DNA of 64,000 nt, from the NCBI GenBank assembly GCA_050633205.1, contig JBOEGA010000003.1, positions 1 through 64,000 on the forward strand, given 5' to 3'. Below, in pieces: positions 1-8,636 of the stretch; the first letter of the stretch is position 1; each line of letters begins with the position of its first letter. Under the pieces are notes generated by a model. The model had not been told where the DNA came from. It made no database searches and saw nothing but the letters and a program-made list of their open reading frames with translations. The position numbers and the translations under genes were made by a program. The DNA comes from CBDHHC01 sp050633205. Its GTDB lineage: Bacteria; Pseudomonadota; Alphaproteobacteria; Rhizobiales; CBDHHC01.

Positions 1-224
1 GTTAGCGTAGTCAGTATGATTAGGATTGCTGAAAATCGACTGTAGTTCATGCACTCACCCTGTTTTGTTTAACTGGTTTTCAAAGCTGGGGAGAGAGATA
101 TACTAGTTTTTCGGGAAAAATAAGACCAAAACTTCCATAATCAGAGGCAGGGCCAGGTCATGGCAGCGGGAAGGTTTTCCTGAAGAAAGCCTTCTCATGT
201 GGATTATTGTTGTTTTTATGGGGG

Positions 225-801
225 TCAGGAAACAGCGTTATTCATGTCTGAATCGATATTACGGCGTGCACGATATTCATTCACGAAACGCAGCGTCATG
301 TAGTATGAGGCCCATGACCAGACGATTGCCCATATAGCAGAACCGATACAGAGAGGAATGCCGATCTGGGAAATGATAACATTGGCTGAGGCGAACATCT
401 GAGCCCAGAAATCCGGTCCGGCTTCCATTTTAGCGACTNNCGGCCTGAAACCCCTGAATACCCGAGAATTTCCCAAGGGCGATCTGTCCGGTTATGTAAA
501 AAGCATAGAAAAAGGGTGGAAGAGTGAAAATATTGGTGATCCAGGTCCAGGCAAGGCCGGGAACCAGTGCAAAATCCCAATGGAGAAGCTTTCTGGAGAA
601 TAACCAGGTCAGAAAGACCAGCGTCATTTGTAGTCCAAAAAACGGAGACATGGCCCAGAACATGCCAACAGCCACTCCGCGTGCGGAATGTTCAGCAGGT
701 TGTTTACTGCGCTTCAGGGGTACAAAAAGCCTGTATCGTACAAGCCTTTCAATTGATTGGTACCAGTTTAGCTTGCCATCTGTGGGCATAGGCGTCTTCA
801 A
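225..801 (-). CDS. DUF2062 domain membrane protein, reading frame broken at an N run
   Basis: The N-terminal part (801 down to the Ns) reads MKTPMPTDGK and contains the glycine-rich membrane stretch GVAVGMFWAMSPFFGLQM typical of DUF2062 proteins, followed by further hydrophobic segments. The C-terminal part continues in another frame (VAKMEAGPDFW onward) to a TGA at 225. The two frames meet exactly at the Ns at 439-440, and replacing the two Ns by one base (or four) restores a single protein of about 190 residues. I therefore read it as one intact gene interrupted by an assembly join, not a true pseudogene. The family is a small inner-membrane protein of unknown biochemical role. Upstream (802-1051) is AT-rich and shows no gene. 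Confidence 0.8.
439..440. other. Two-base N run (contig join) inside the DUF2062 gene
   Basis: The Ns sit where the reading frame of the DUF2062 gene changes. Restoring the frame needs a length change of one base modulo three, so this is a join of unknown true length and not two unknown bases. Confidence 0.85.
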
Positions 802-1051
802 GCTCCATAAAAATTCAAGTTATCTCAGCGTCTTCTCGTCATTTGTTAACGCCTATAATCATGAAAGGAGTACAAACAATATTTTCAAGGTACAATACAG
901 AAGAATCTTAATTACATATAGGTAACTAAATTCAACATGTGATGCAACTGATACACATACACGAAATGTACTAATAAAGACAAAACTTGACGCTATCTGC
1001 CATATTCATGAATTATATGAATATTTAGCCTTGAAATTGAAAGAGTATGTT

Positions 1052-1900
1052 ATGAAAATAATGCGAGTTTTCTGTGTTTGTTCTACTATTTTCCTAATAT
1101 TTTTTTCCTCTCAGAGCCTATATGCGCAGGATCTCACAGTTTCGGCTGTTTATAAGGTGCAGTTTGGAGGGGTTGAATTGGGAAAGTTCCGGTTTCAGTC
1201 AGTTGTTGAGAATAACAATTATAAGATAACGGGACGGACAAAACTGAAGCTCATGAGCGGACTTGCCATGGACTGGCGGATGAATATCCATAGCAAGGGG
1301 GAAGTTACCCATGCGGGTCCGCAGCCGATGAATTTCGGGTATAGCTTTCAAAATAGAAAAGGCAAAGCGAAGAAGCGGAATATTACCTTTAATCAATTGC
1401 CTAACGGTGATCTGGAGGTTTTACCAAAGCCAAAGGTCCGAAAGGGGCATATCCCACTTAGGCAGGCGCATCTTAAAAATGTTTATGATCCGCTCAGTGC
1501 ACTGATCAAACTCACTCTGAATGAAGGGGAGCCTCTTGGGAGGGGCGTATGCAACAAGACAATACGCCTGTTTGACGGGAAAGAACGTTATGACATTGCA
1601 TTTCAATACAAGTCTGTGAAAGTTGCGGAGGTCGGGCACAAGAAGCTGTCCAAGGCCAAATCCTACGTGTGCAGTCTTAAATATATACCTGTTTCAGGGC
1701 ATAAACCCAGCGATAAAACAAAGAAATATATGGCAAATGCCAAAGCTATTGAAGTCTGGTTTATTCCATCAAAAAATGCTGGAATTTATATTCCTCACAA
1801 GATCAATATACCTACGCCTTTCGGAACGGATACTACGATAAAAGTTCGTTCGTTTACTGTTCAGAAAAGCGGAGGGAAGCCTGTCAGGCTGGTGAGATGA
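1052..1900 (+). CDS. DUF3108 domain exported protein
   Basis: A protein of 282 residues. The chosen ATG at 1052 is preceded by an AAGAG ribosome site and opens directly into a signal peptide (MKIMRVFCVC, hydrophobic core, cleavage near LYA/QD). A TTG 21 bases upstream is possible but would lengthen the signal peptide without need. The mature part resembles DUF3108 proteins: an early YKVQFGGVELG-type strand, a long beta-rich body and a VWFIPSK stretch near the C-terminus before a final strand. These are periplasmic beta-rich proteins of unknown function. The last 17 bases overlap the convergent thioesterase gene. Confidence 0.8.
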   Translation: MKIMRVFCVCSTIFLIFFSSQSLYAQDLTVSAVYKVQFGGVELGKFRFQSVVENNNYKITGRTKLKLMSGLAMDWRMNIHSKGEVTHAGPQPMNFGYSFQNRKGKAKKRNITFNQLPNGDLEVLPKPKVRKGHIPLRQAHLKNVYDPLSALIKLTLNEGEPLGRGVCNKTIRLFDGKERYDIAFQYKSVKVAEVGHKKLSKAKSYVCSLKYIPVSGHKPSDKTKKYMANAKAIEVWFIPSKNAGIYIPHKINIPTPFGTDTTIKVRSFTVQKSGGKPVRLVR

Positions 1901-2327
1901 TCAGTTTTTGAAATAAAGGAATTATGTTTTCCGGCAAAGGTGTTGATTTGCGGGATGTCATATCCATCAATACCAGTACGGCTTCTGCTGTAGATGTACA
2001 TAGATCCCCCTGATACATGGCTTGTACCATTGTTACAGAGCTACGGCCGGTTTTTGTAATCCCTGTTCCTATCCTGACTTTGCCTGGCCAGCTCATTTCG
2101 CCACGGTAACTCAGGTTGAGTTGTGCTATGACGAAATGAGTGCCTGTACCTTTTAGTTGCTCGCGAACTCCCGATTCATGGGTTAATGATACCCGGCCAG
2201 TTTCCAGATATGCAGCAAAAGCTACATTGTTTACGTGGCCAACAGAGTCGGTATCGCTGAACCGGACCTGTTCCATGGTCTGGTGTGGAAAATCATCGAT
2301 CGTCAGATTTTGCCAGGTATTGTTCAT
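1884..2327 (-). CDS. Acyl-CoA thioesterase, hotdog fold (first of a tandem pair)
   Basis: A protein of 147 residues with a single hotdog (4HBT) domain. The motif DTDSVGHVNNVAFAAYLETGR matches the active-site helix region of YbgC/FadM-like acyl-CoA thioesterases, where the Asp acts in hydrolysis of the thioester. The start MNNTWQN at 2327 has a GGGGA ribosome site six bases upstream; a TTG at 2339 is a weaker alternative. It lies 108 bases downstream of a paralogue with the same domain and the same motif, and both probably belong to one transcript. The substrate is unknown. The 3' end overlaps the DUF3108 gene tail to tail. Confidence 0.85.
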   Translation of the reverse strand: MNNTWQNLTIDDFPHQTMEQVRFSDTDSVGHVNNVAFAAYLETGRVSLTHESGVREQLKGTGTHFVIAQLNLSYRGEMSWPGKVRIGTGITKTGRSSVTMVQAMYQGDLCTSTAEAVLVLMDMTSRKSTPLPENIIPLFQKLIISPA

Positions 2328-2435
2328 AAAATTCCCCAAACATTATGTGATTTTGCAGGTACTATGCATATTTATGTAAAGGGAAACAAGGCGGAAGGTA
2401 TGGGTGCGTCAGCATGATAACTGACGCCTGTAGTA

Positions 2436-2876
2436 TTAAGCGGGTTGCATGACGGTGTAGGATTCCAGTAAGGCTACAACTTTTGGAGGCAGCGGAGCTG
2501 ACTTTCGTGTTGCCTTGTCCATCATTACGATTACAGAATCTGATGTAGCAGCGCAAATCCCTTCATTAAAGAGAGACTGAACCACTGAAATTGAGGTTCT
2601 GCCAATGCGAGCAATTCCGGTTCCCATATCAACCCGGCCAGGCCATGAAATTTCAGTGCGGAAGTTTATGTTGCACTGAACAAGAACAAATGCCGAGTTT
2701 GGGGCGTGCTCTTTGATACCGCCTTTATACAAGAGCTCCAAGCGTCCTGTTTCGAAAAAGCTCGAGAATGCAGCATTGTTTACATGACCGACAGTGTCGA
2801 TGTCTGCAAACCTTATTACATCATGGCTCTTTCTTGGAAAATCATCGAGTTTGAACCCCTCCAAAGATGATTTCAT
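2436..2876 (-). CDS. Acyl-CoA thioesterase, hotdog fold (second of a tandem pair)
   Basis: A protein of 146 residues with the motif DIDTVGHVNNAAFSSFFETGR near residue 27, the same hotdog active-site segment as the downstream neighbour. The two proteins align along their whole length (for example the shared SWPGRVDMGTGI-like and TSRKS/TRKSAPLP segments), so this is a local tandem duplication. An excellent AGGAGG ribosome site lies four bases before the ATG at 2876. It is divergent from the TetR-family gene at 3013 and shares its 136-base control region, so the TetR protein probably regulates this pair. Confidence 0.85.
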   Translation of the reverse strand: MKSSLEGFKLDDFPRKSHDVIRFADIDTVGHVNNAAFSSFFETGRLELLYKGGIKEHAPNSAFVLVQCNINFRTEISWPGRVDMGTGIARIGRTSISVVQSLFNEGICAATSDSVIVMMDKATRKSAPLPPKVVALLESYTVMQPA

Positions 2877-2933
2877 AAGTCCTCCTATAAACAGTTTTTG
2901 TTGCAGTGCACTATCTCAAATTGAAGAACTTTC

Positions 2934-2960
2934 GTCAATTATTTTTGACACTGCGTCAAA
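2934..2960. promoter_or_regulatory. Candidate TetR operator and tetR promoter
   Basis: Three half-sites, GTCAA at 2934, TTGAC at 2945 and GTCAA at 2955, alternate in orientation about one helical turn apart. The inner pair forms the palindrome TTTGAC-N5-GTCAAA. The same TTGACA (2945-2950) can serve as a -35 box with TTTACT at about 2967 as -10, so a bound repressor would block the tetR promoter. The assignment is inferred from symmetry and position between the divergent genes. Confidence 0.55.
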
Positions 2961-3012
2961 TAATGCTTTACTCTGAAGACTAAAGAATCATGGGGCAAAA
3001 TGGAGCAGGAAA

Positions 3013-3594
3013 ATGGGACGTAGAAAGGAATTTGACGAAGGTGTGTTACAGGATAAGGCAATGTCTTTATTCTGGCAGAATGGTTTCCATAAGACCACTC
3101 TGGCCTGTCTTGCCAGGGAGGCGGGGATTAAGCGTGGTAGTCTTTATAACGCATATGCGAACAAGGAGAATATCTTTTTAGAAGCGTTCAGGAAGCAGAC
3201 GGACAGTTATCTTGAAGAGTGCAAGCAATCGCTTCAGAGATCATCGTTGAAGAGTGCCCTGCGGGTATTTTTCCGGGTGGCTATTCAATTGATGAGGGAA
3301 GGGGAGCCTGCGCATGGTTGCCTTACAACCCGAATTATTGTTGAAGCTACCGAAGATATGAAAGAGATAAAATCCTGTATTACCACTTATCTGGATGCAG
3401 TTGAGGTTGAATTGCGAAACCGTTTTCAGCAAGCTATTGACGAGGGTGAATTTCAGGGCAATCCTGACAGATCTGCCAAGCTTGTTATTGCTGTTGTTCG
3501 CGGTATGGCAGTTATGGAGCGTGCCTATAGCGATGAGAAGCGGCTTCAGGAGATTGCAGATGAAACTTTATACCTGCTTTTGAATACAAGTTAG
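3013..3594 (+). CDS. TetR/AcrR family transcriptional regulator
   Basis: A protein of 193 residues. The N-terminal 50 residues form the TetR helix-turn-helix: FHKTTLACLAREAGIKRGSLYNAY is the classical recognition segment, followed by FANKENIFLEAF-like residues. The C-terminal ligand-binding half is helical and resembles TetR_C domains of fatty-acid or stress regulators (GCLTTRIIVEA around residue 98). A weak CAGGA ribosome site precedes the ATG. It is divergent from two acyl-CoA thioesterase genes and probably represses them and itself through the half-sites at 2934-2960; the ligand may be an acyl-CoA, but that is inference from the neighbours only. Confidence 0.88.
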   Translation: MGRRKEFDEGVLQDKAMSLFWQNGFHKTTLACLAREAGIKRGSLYNAYANKENIFLEAFRKQTDSYLEECKQSLQRSSLKSALRVFFRVAIQLMREGEPAHGCLTTRIIVEATEDMKEIKSCITTYLDAVEVELRNRFQQAIDEGEFQGNPDRSAKLVIAVVRGMAVMERAYSDEKRLQEIADETLYLLLNTS

Positions 3595-3600
3595 AAGGCT

Positions 3601-3622
3601 GCCACTCTGTTGCCAGAGTGGC
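3601..3622. terminator. Hairpin between convergent genes, probable bidirectional terminator
   Basis: Perfect 9-bp arms GCCACTCTG and CAGAGTGGC with a 4-base loop lie six bases after the tetR stop and nine bases before the end of the convergent small gene. The downstream T-tract is weak. Confidence 0.6.
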
Positions 3623-3630
3623 GTAACGAA

Positions 3631-3918
3631 TTATTGGTCGTAATCGGTATCTTCATTATTTTCTTCATTCTCCTCGGTATCTTCATCTCCGAAGTCGGGG
3701 TTATCATCCCTGTTTTCATAGGCTTCTTCATCTGCATCAGCCTCAGCTTCTATAGCCTTTTCAACTAATAGCCCGCCAATGCCAAGTATAATATCCCGAC
3801 CATGATGGTGTTTGCCGGCCTGTGCAGGAGCGCTTGTTATTATAGTAGTTGTTGCAATTAATGCTATTGTCAACATTGCGATAAAGACAGTTTTGAATTT
3901 ATTTAAAGATACCGACAT
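3631..3918 (-). CDS. Small exported acidic protein, function unknown
   Basis: A protein of 95 residues. It starts with a basic N-terminus and a hydrophobic segment (MLTIALIATTTII) ending at an Ala-x-Ala site (APAQA/GKHHHG), a convincing signal peptide. The mature part has a short hydrophobic stretch (ILGIGGLLVEKAIEA) and then an extremely acidic tail made almost only of Asp, Glu and Asn. I do not recognise a family. An acidic export with a HHH at its mature N-terminus might bind cations, but nothing in the context supports a function. Confidence 0.65.
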   Translation of the reverse strand: MSVSLNKFKTVFIAMLTIALIATTTIITSAPAQAGKHHHGRDIILGIGGLLVEKAIEAEADADEEAYENRDDNPDFGDEDTEENEENNEDTDYDQ

Positions 3919-4319
3919 AGCTTACCTCTGAGTAATGTGTAAAATTTTTCTCTTATCAATTAGACGGGGTGGCGGGTAGGAAAGTTCAAATATTATTTAA
4001 TTTTTTTATATCGGGACTTCGGACTGTTTTATGTTCAATTCAAGCATGAAAGGGCCTAACGCTGGTTAGCTATCAATATATCATGGTGCGGGGAGAGGGG
4101 GATAAGTAACTTTAATCAGACGTATCTGTCTTGTGAAAAGTGTTATTTTATAATGAGTTACCTTTGATGGTGGCTGGCGGAAAAATCCGCTCAGCCGTTT
4201 TTTCGGGGTGCTTATCTGTTAAAAACCGGCAATTCCGAGTTACGTCAAGTTACGTTCTGATTACTCCGGGATTACGTATAATCACCTGATATACCTTAAC
4301 AGATACGCAGAGTGCCGTT
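3919..4319. other. Intergenic region, 401 bases
   Basis: No coding frame of convincing quality. It contains one terminator-like hairpin on the plus strand (4172-4203) that no annotated upstream gene explains, with a TATAAT-like box at about 4149 just before it. Confidence 0.5.
4172..4203 (+). terminator. Orphan rho-independent-type terminator hairpin
   Basis: GGCTG-G-CGG pairs with CCG-CT-CAGCC around an AAAAAT loop and is followed by six Ts. The nearest plus-strand gene ends at 3594 and has its own hairpin, so this may end a short untranslated RNA; there is no direct evidence for one. Confidence 0.4.
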
Positions 4320-6020
4320 CTATCCTACTGCCTCGGCCCGAAGTTCCTTCTTGGACAGTTTTCCGACCATTGTTTTCGGTAACTCGTCCCTGAATTCTAT
4401 TTCTTCGGGCATTTCGATTTTTGACAGTCTTTCTTTCAGAAACTCTTTCATTTCATCGCTGCTAACGCTTTGGCCATCGCGAAGTTTTACGAATGCCTTT
4501 GGAGCTTCACCACGATACTGGTTTGGGATGCCGATTACAGTTACTTCTTCGACTGCCGGGTGCTCGTATATTGCTTCCTCGATCTGGCGTGGATAAACAT
4601 TATATCCAGAGCAGAGGATCATGTCTTTTATCCGGTCTACTATATAGAGATATCCGTCTTCATCCATGTAACCCACGTCACCTGTTCTGAAGAAATCTCC
4701 GACCATGACTTCGGCGGTTGCTTCCGGCTTATTCCAGTAGCCAAGCATGACCTGAGGGCCTTTGATACAAAGCTCTCCGCGCTCGCCAAGTGGCATTTCA
4801 ATGTTCGGGTCATCCAGCGAGCGGATAGAAACCACAGTGCCTGAAATCGGGATGCCGATTGAGCCTTCTCTGGGGCCCTCGGATGGAATGCTGACCGCTC
4901 CAGGAGAGGTTTCTGACAGTCCATAACCTTCGGGCATATTGGCGCCGGATAATTCTGTGAATTCCCGATAGACTTCAACAGGGAGTGGTGCTCCGCCAGA
5001 CAGGCAGTGTTTCAGGCTGGACAGATCGTAGTTTCTGATCTTGGGATGGTTGAGGAATGCGATAAAGATTGTCGGGACCCCCGGCATTAAGGTCGGGCGT
5101 TTGGTATGGATCAGTTTTGCGCATTCGCCAGGATCAAATTTGGGGACCAGTATCAGTTCGGCACCGAACGCAATTCCCATATTCATAATTCCGGTCATTC
5201 CAAATACATGGAAGAGGGGCAGAATAGTCATTATCTTTTCTTCACCGGGAACACCATCTACATACCAGTGAACTGCCTGATCCACATTGTAGGACAGGTT
5301 TGCATGAGAGAGCATTGCTCCTTTTGGCTTGCCGGTTGTGCCGCCGGTATATTGCAGGACAGCTACGTCTTTGTTTACATCGACAGGAACAGGTTGATAC
5401 CGGCCATCATTATTTATGACATCTTTGTAAAGGTGAATTTTTTCACGTTGTCCGGAGCCCTTAATATTTCCCAACTCCTTTTTCTTTGCAATTGAAAACA
5501 GAAGGGATTTGACCGGAGACAGGAATGTGGAGAAAGGAACAATGAGCGCTCTTGACAGGACACCCTTTTCGAGAAGGGTTTCTACCGGGTTAAACATGAG
5601 CTTCAGATCATGAGTGATCATCAGTTCTGTTCCGCTGTCCTTAATCTGATATTCCAGTTCAGGAAGGGTGTAGAGCGGGTTATAATTTACGACAATTCCA
5701 CCAGCTTTCAGGATTGCAAAATAAAAGATGACATGGGCCGGTGTGTTGGGGAACATCAGGCCAACCTTGGAGCCTGTGCCAACTCCTATCTGCTGGAGCC
5801 CTTTGGCAGCACGATCAACGAGATCGCATATCTCGCTATATTTAAAGTCTTTTCCCAGGAACGAAATGCATATCTTGTCAGAGAACTTCTCTTTAGCCCG
5901 ATCCATCAGATCATGGATTGGATAGGGTTCGGGTGTAAGGTCCCATCGTACATCCTTATGGTAGCTTTTCAGCCAGGGGTATTCTTGTGCTGCGGGGGAG
6001 GTCTTCGGCATTTCAGTCAT
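4320..6020 (-). CDS. fadD: Long-chain fatty acid-CoA ligase
   Basis: A protein of 566 residues of the ANL adenylating superfamily. It carries the P-loop-like A3 motif YTGGTTGKPKGAMLSH, a second core motif MPEGYGLSETSPG, the RTGDVGYMDEDGYLYIVDR region with the conserved Asp that binds the ribose, and a C-terminal PKTMVGKLSKKELR segment holding the catalytic Lys. It would activate long-chain fatty acids with ATP and CoA at the inner face of the membrane, the first step of beta-oxidation. Start MTEMPKT at 6020 is preferred because FadD proteins begin shortly before the KSYHKDVRW region; an ATG at 6053 is possible. It is transcribed alone. The nearby thioesterases (1.9-2.9 kb) do the reverse reaction. 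Confidence 0.9.
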   Translation of the reverse strand: MTEMPKTSPAAQEYPWLKSYHKDVRWDLTPEPYPIHDLMDRAKEKFSDKICISFLGKDFKYSEICDLVDRAAKGLQQIGVGTGSKVGLMFPNTPAHVIFYFAILKAGGIVVNYNPLYTLPELEYQIKDSGTELMITHDLKLMFNPVETLLEKGVLSRALIVPFSTFLSPVKSLLFSIAKKKELGNIKGSGQREKIHLYKDVINNDGRYQPVPVDVNKDVAVLQYTGGTTGKPKGAMLSHANLSYNVDQAVHWYVDGVPGEEKIMTILPLFHVFGMTGIMNMGIAFGAELILVPKFDPGECAKLIHTKRPTLMPGVPTIFIAFLNHPKIRNYDLSSLKHCLSGGAPLPVEVYREFTELSGANMPEGYGLSETSPGAVSIPSEGPREGSIGIPISGTVVSIRSLDDPNIEMPLGERGELCIKGPQVMLGYWNKPEATAEVMVGDFFRTGDVGYMDEDGYLYIVDRIKDMILCSGYNVYPRQIEEAIYEHPAVEEVTVIGIPNQYRGEAPKAFVKLRDGQSVSSDEMKEFLKERLSKIEMPEEIEFRDELPKTMVGKLSKKELRAEAVG

Positions 6021-6479
6021 GTGTGGCACGCCTTTATCTTGCAAGCTTCTCATTGAAAACGAAAAGCCTGACTTACGTTTCCTGTTCCAGAGACGCCCAT
6101 ATCAGGGCTTGTTTTCTTTAAGATTGTCTCCCGAGACGGATTATTTGAAAATTAGACTCTTGTTCAAGTATATGGTCCAAAAAAGTAAATTTATGGTTGT
6201 GAGGCGAGGATTAGGGGAAGGAGGTCCGCTTCGGCGTTTATGTGTGCTGATTATTTTTATGTTTTTCTATCTATTTATCAGAGGCTGGTTTTTCACAGAA
6301 GGCTCGAATATAATTGAATATGATTGCTGGTACCAACATTCTGTTGACAATAGCCATCCGTTTAAGTGTTACATTATAGCAACGATGAATTATCTCTCGA
6401 AAAATTGAATGTCTTCTCATTGACTGCCAAACCCCCTAGGGGTATTTGTTGTGACAATAGTTGTTTGAAAGTCGGGCAG
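6021..6479. other. Divergent intergenic region before the copper cluster
   Basis: About 460 bases between fadD and the first copper-cluster gene. An open frame from 6171 would encode a short hydrophobic peptide but lacks a ribosome site and convincing codon use. The recognisable signal is the promoter and palindrome at 6420-6448. Confidence 0.5.
6420..6448 (+). promoter_or_regulatory. Promoter with CsoR-like palindrome in the spacer
   Basis: TTGACT (6420-6425) is a good -35 box. The 17-base spacer contains the perfect palindrome CCCCTAGGGG (6433-6442), flanked by A/T as in many operators of CsoR/RcnR-family metal-sensing repressors. A weak -10 (TATTTG) follows at 6443. A protein on the palindrome would sit between -35 and -10. 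The genes downstream are copper-related, which fits a Cu(I)-responsive repressor, but no such repressor gene is seen in the window. Confidence 0.6.
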
Positions 6480-6866
6480 ATGCGAAAGATATGTTCTACA
6501 TTTCTGGTTTTCGTATTTTTGATTGTGAGCGTCTGCTCCGGTCTGCTCTCTTCATTTGTGGAAAATGCAAATGCAGTTGAAACTTCTCACAACCATGTTT
6601 CATCTCATCATTCTCAAAATGATGGAGATGGAGATACTCCAATAAATCATTGCTTCGAGAAATGTATTAAAAGCACTTTATTGACATCCCCTACAAAAGA
6701 GAAAAAATTTACAGGATTTTCCGCAAGCTATTTTGTGTTGTATTTGAATGTCCTGATTTACCCCGGGGAATATGACAATAGCGACAATGCTAACATTTCT
6801 GAAATAGGATCTGTCGAAACAGGTTTTCCCGATATTCTGCATATTAGCAGCCGTCTGCGCATCTAG
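6480..6866 (+). CDS. Small exported His/Cys peptide at the head of the copper cluster
   Basis: A protein of 128 residues starting at ATG 6480, 32 bases after the candidate -10. The N-terminus is a strong signal peptide (MRKICSTFLVFVFLIVSVCSG). The mature part opens with a His/Asp-rich stretch (ETSHNHVSSHHSQNDGDGD) and a CFEKC pair, then a hydrophobic segment. No family is recognised. The layout (signal peptide, metal-ligand-rich stretch, C-x3-C, hydrophobic segment) is repeated in the peptide at 10716-11033 on the other side of the cluster. It may be a periplasmic copper sensor or carrier, analogous to CopL-type leader proteins, by context only. Confidence 0.6.
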   Translation: MRKICSTFLVFVFLIVSVCSGLLSSFVENANAVETSHNHVSSHHSQNDGDGDTPINHCFEKCIKSTLLTSPTKEKKFTGFSASYFVLYLNVLIYPGEYDNSDNANISEIGSVETGFPDILHISSRLRI

Positions 6867-6937
6867 CTCCCGTTCACATAACAAGCCTACGGTTTTCACC
6901 GATTCAATCACTTATTTAAATGTGAAACAGGACTATT

Positions 6938-7192
6938 ATGAATAGATTTCTTTTATCTGGCTTAGTGGGCCTAATGGGCCTTGCCGGATGCCAGACGCTG
7001 CCCAAGCAGACTGCCGAAATTATCGGACATCCAGCCAATCCCAGCAGTAAGCAAGGCAAGGCACTTGCTGTAACCAAAGTTCTTGATGAGAGGGATGATC
7101 TCACTGACCCTTTCCAGCCCCGGTCACGCAGCAATCCGGTTCCCGGGAATACCCAGGAAGATCATTCAGCACATAAAATGCACAAGCATTAA
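6938..7192 (+). CDS. Small lipoprotein with a His/Met tail
   Basis: A protein of 84 residues with a lipobox (GLMGLAGC, Cys near residue 18), so it is predicted to be lipidated and anchored in an envelope membrane. The C-terminus is rich in His, Met and Lys (EDHSAHKMHKH), which suggests copper binding. It lies 16 bases before the TolC-like lipoprotein gene and is surely co-transcribed. No named family recognised. Confidence 0.7.
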   Translation: MNRFLLSGLVGLMGLAGCQTLPKQTAEIIGHPANPSSKQGKALAVTKVLDERDDLTDPFQPRSRSNPVPGNTQEDHSAHKMHKH

Positions 7193-7208
7193 GGCTGTTG
7201 GGGGGAAT

Positions 7209-8636
7209 ATGAAAAAACATTATAAAACAATGTCACTGTTGATCCTTTGCCTGGCAGGGCTTGCCGGATGCGCTTCTTTATCAGCCAGGCAGGCGTTATT
7301 GGAAGTTTCAGAGGATGTGTACCGCAGAACAGGTAAAAAGATTTCATGGAATACAGGAACCAAAGCAGATCTGGATGTTGACAAGCGTGTGAAAAAGCTT
7401 TTGTCAGGGAGACTGACTGCCAAAGCTGTAATTCAGATTGCTTTACTCCGAAACCGGTCACTTCAAGCGACCTATACAGACCTTGGCGTTGCTCAGGCAG
7501 ATCTGGTTCAGGCGGGACTGCTTCGTAACCCAATACTGGATGCCGCCGTTACCTTCCCCGAAGGTGCGGATGTGCCTAATCTGTCATTTGGGCTGGCTTT
7601 TAAATTTATCGATATGTTTCTTATCCCGCTCCGAAAGGAAGCGGCAAAGTCTGAACTTGAGCAGGCAAAGCTTCGGGTTTCGGGGGCCGTTATCGATCAC
7701 ACGACCCGTACTCATCTTGCCTATATAGATCATGTGGCGGCACAACAGCAGGTAAATCTGCTCAAGCAGGTTATCCGTTCTATTTCCGCTTCAGTTGATA
7801 CAGCCAGAGCTTTGAGAGAAGCAGGCAATATAACCACATTACAGTATGATCAGCAGAAAAATGCACTAACCCAGTCAAAGCTTGAACTGGCAAATGCGGA
7901 GCTGACATCAGGACAGACACGCGAACGCCTTAATGTCCTGATGGGACTGACAGGTTCCGAGACTCACTGGCGTGCACCAGACCGTTTACCGGGTATTCCC
8001 TCAATCAGAGGCAGTTTGAAAAATATTGAGGGTCAGGCGGTTAAAAGCAGCCTCAATCTGGCTGAAATCAAGCAGGAACTGCAGACGATTGCAATTCGAT
8101 ACAGGATTACCAATGTATTGTCAGTTTTACCTGATCTCGAAGCCGGAGGGGAATATGAGCGCGATGATGGTGAGGTAGAAAGAGGACCTATTGTCGAGAT
8201 TGAGATTCCTATTTTTGATACAGGAAAGGCAAAAAGGGCAAAGGTCATTCTGGAAGTGAGAAAGTTGCGAGATCAGTACTGGGATATGGGTGTTCGTATC
8301 CGTTCAGCCGCCAGACTGTATAAGGCAAAATTGCTAACACAGAGAAAAACCCTCTCTTACTATCGAAGTACAGTATTACCTGAAAGCCAACGAATGGTAA
8401 AAGGGATGCAGCGCGACTATAACGCCATGCAGTCGAGCGTATTTCAACTGATTAACGCCAGGAAACAGCAGATCGTCACAGGACAAAAATATATTGCTGC
8501 ACAACAGTCCTACTGGAAAACCTTTATATCCTTTCAACAACTTACAAGTGGCCGCTTGCCTGATAGTGCAGGAATGGAAAGTTCCGGGAAAATCGAATCT
8601 GCGCAAGCTGGCAGCGGTGAAAGTGGAGGTCACTGA
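7209..8636 (+). CDS. TolC-family outer membrane lipoprotein (copper cluster)
   Basis: A protein of 475 residues with a lipobox (LAGLAGC, Cys at about residue 19). The body carries two long helical, coiled-coil-like repeats typical of outer-membrane factors (AIQIALLRNRSLQATYTDLGVAQADLVQAG in the first half; a second copy after residue 280). CusC and related channels in metal efflux have the same lipidated N-terminus. The start is ATG 7209 after a GGGGG ribosome site; longer in-frame starts would include the preceding lipoprotein. No RND transporter or periplasmic adaptor lies next to it, so the partner is unknown. It overlaps the multicopper oxidase gene by one base (TGATG). Confidence 0.85.
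   Translation: MKKHYKTMSLLILCLAGLAGCASLSARQALLEVSEDVYRRTGKKISWNTGTKADLDVDKRVKKLLSGRLTAKAVIQIALLRNRSLQATYTDLGVAQADLVQAGLLRNPILDAAVTFPEGADVPNLSFGLAFKFIDMFLIPLRKEAAKSELEQAKLRVSGAVIDHTTRTHLAYIDHVAAQQQVNLLKQVIRSISASVDTARALREAGNITTLQYDQQKNALTQSKLELANAELTSGQTRERLNVLMGLTGSETHWRAPDRLPGIPSIRGSLKNIEGQAVKSSLNLAEIKQELQTIAIRYRITNVLSVLPDLEAGGEYERDDGEVERGPIVEIEIPIFDTGKAKRAKVILEVRKLRDQYWDMGVRIRSAARLYKAKLLTQRKTLSYYRSTVLPESQRMVKGMQRDYNAMQSSVFQLINARKQQIVTGQKYIAAQQSYWKTFISFQQLTSGRLPDSAGMESSGKIESAQAGSGESGGH

Noticed and set aside
225..801. DUF2062 gene as a pseudogene
   Set aside because: The frame break coincides exactly with Ns, as in atpB and murE, so an assembly join is the simpler explanation.
6171..6408. 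Open frame encoding a short hydrophobic peptide before the copper cluster
   Set aside because: No ribosome site, weak codon use, and it overlaps the upstream control region.
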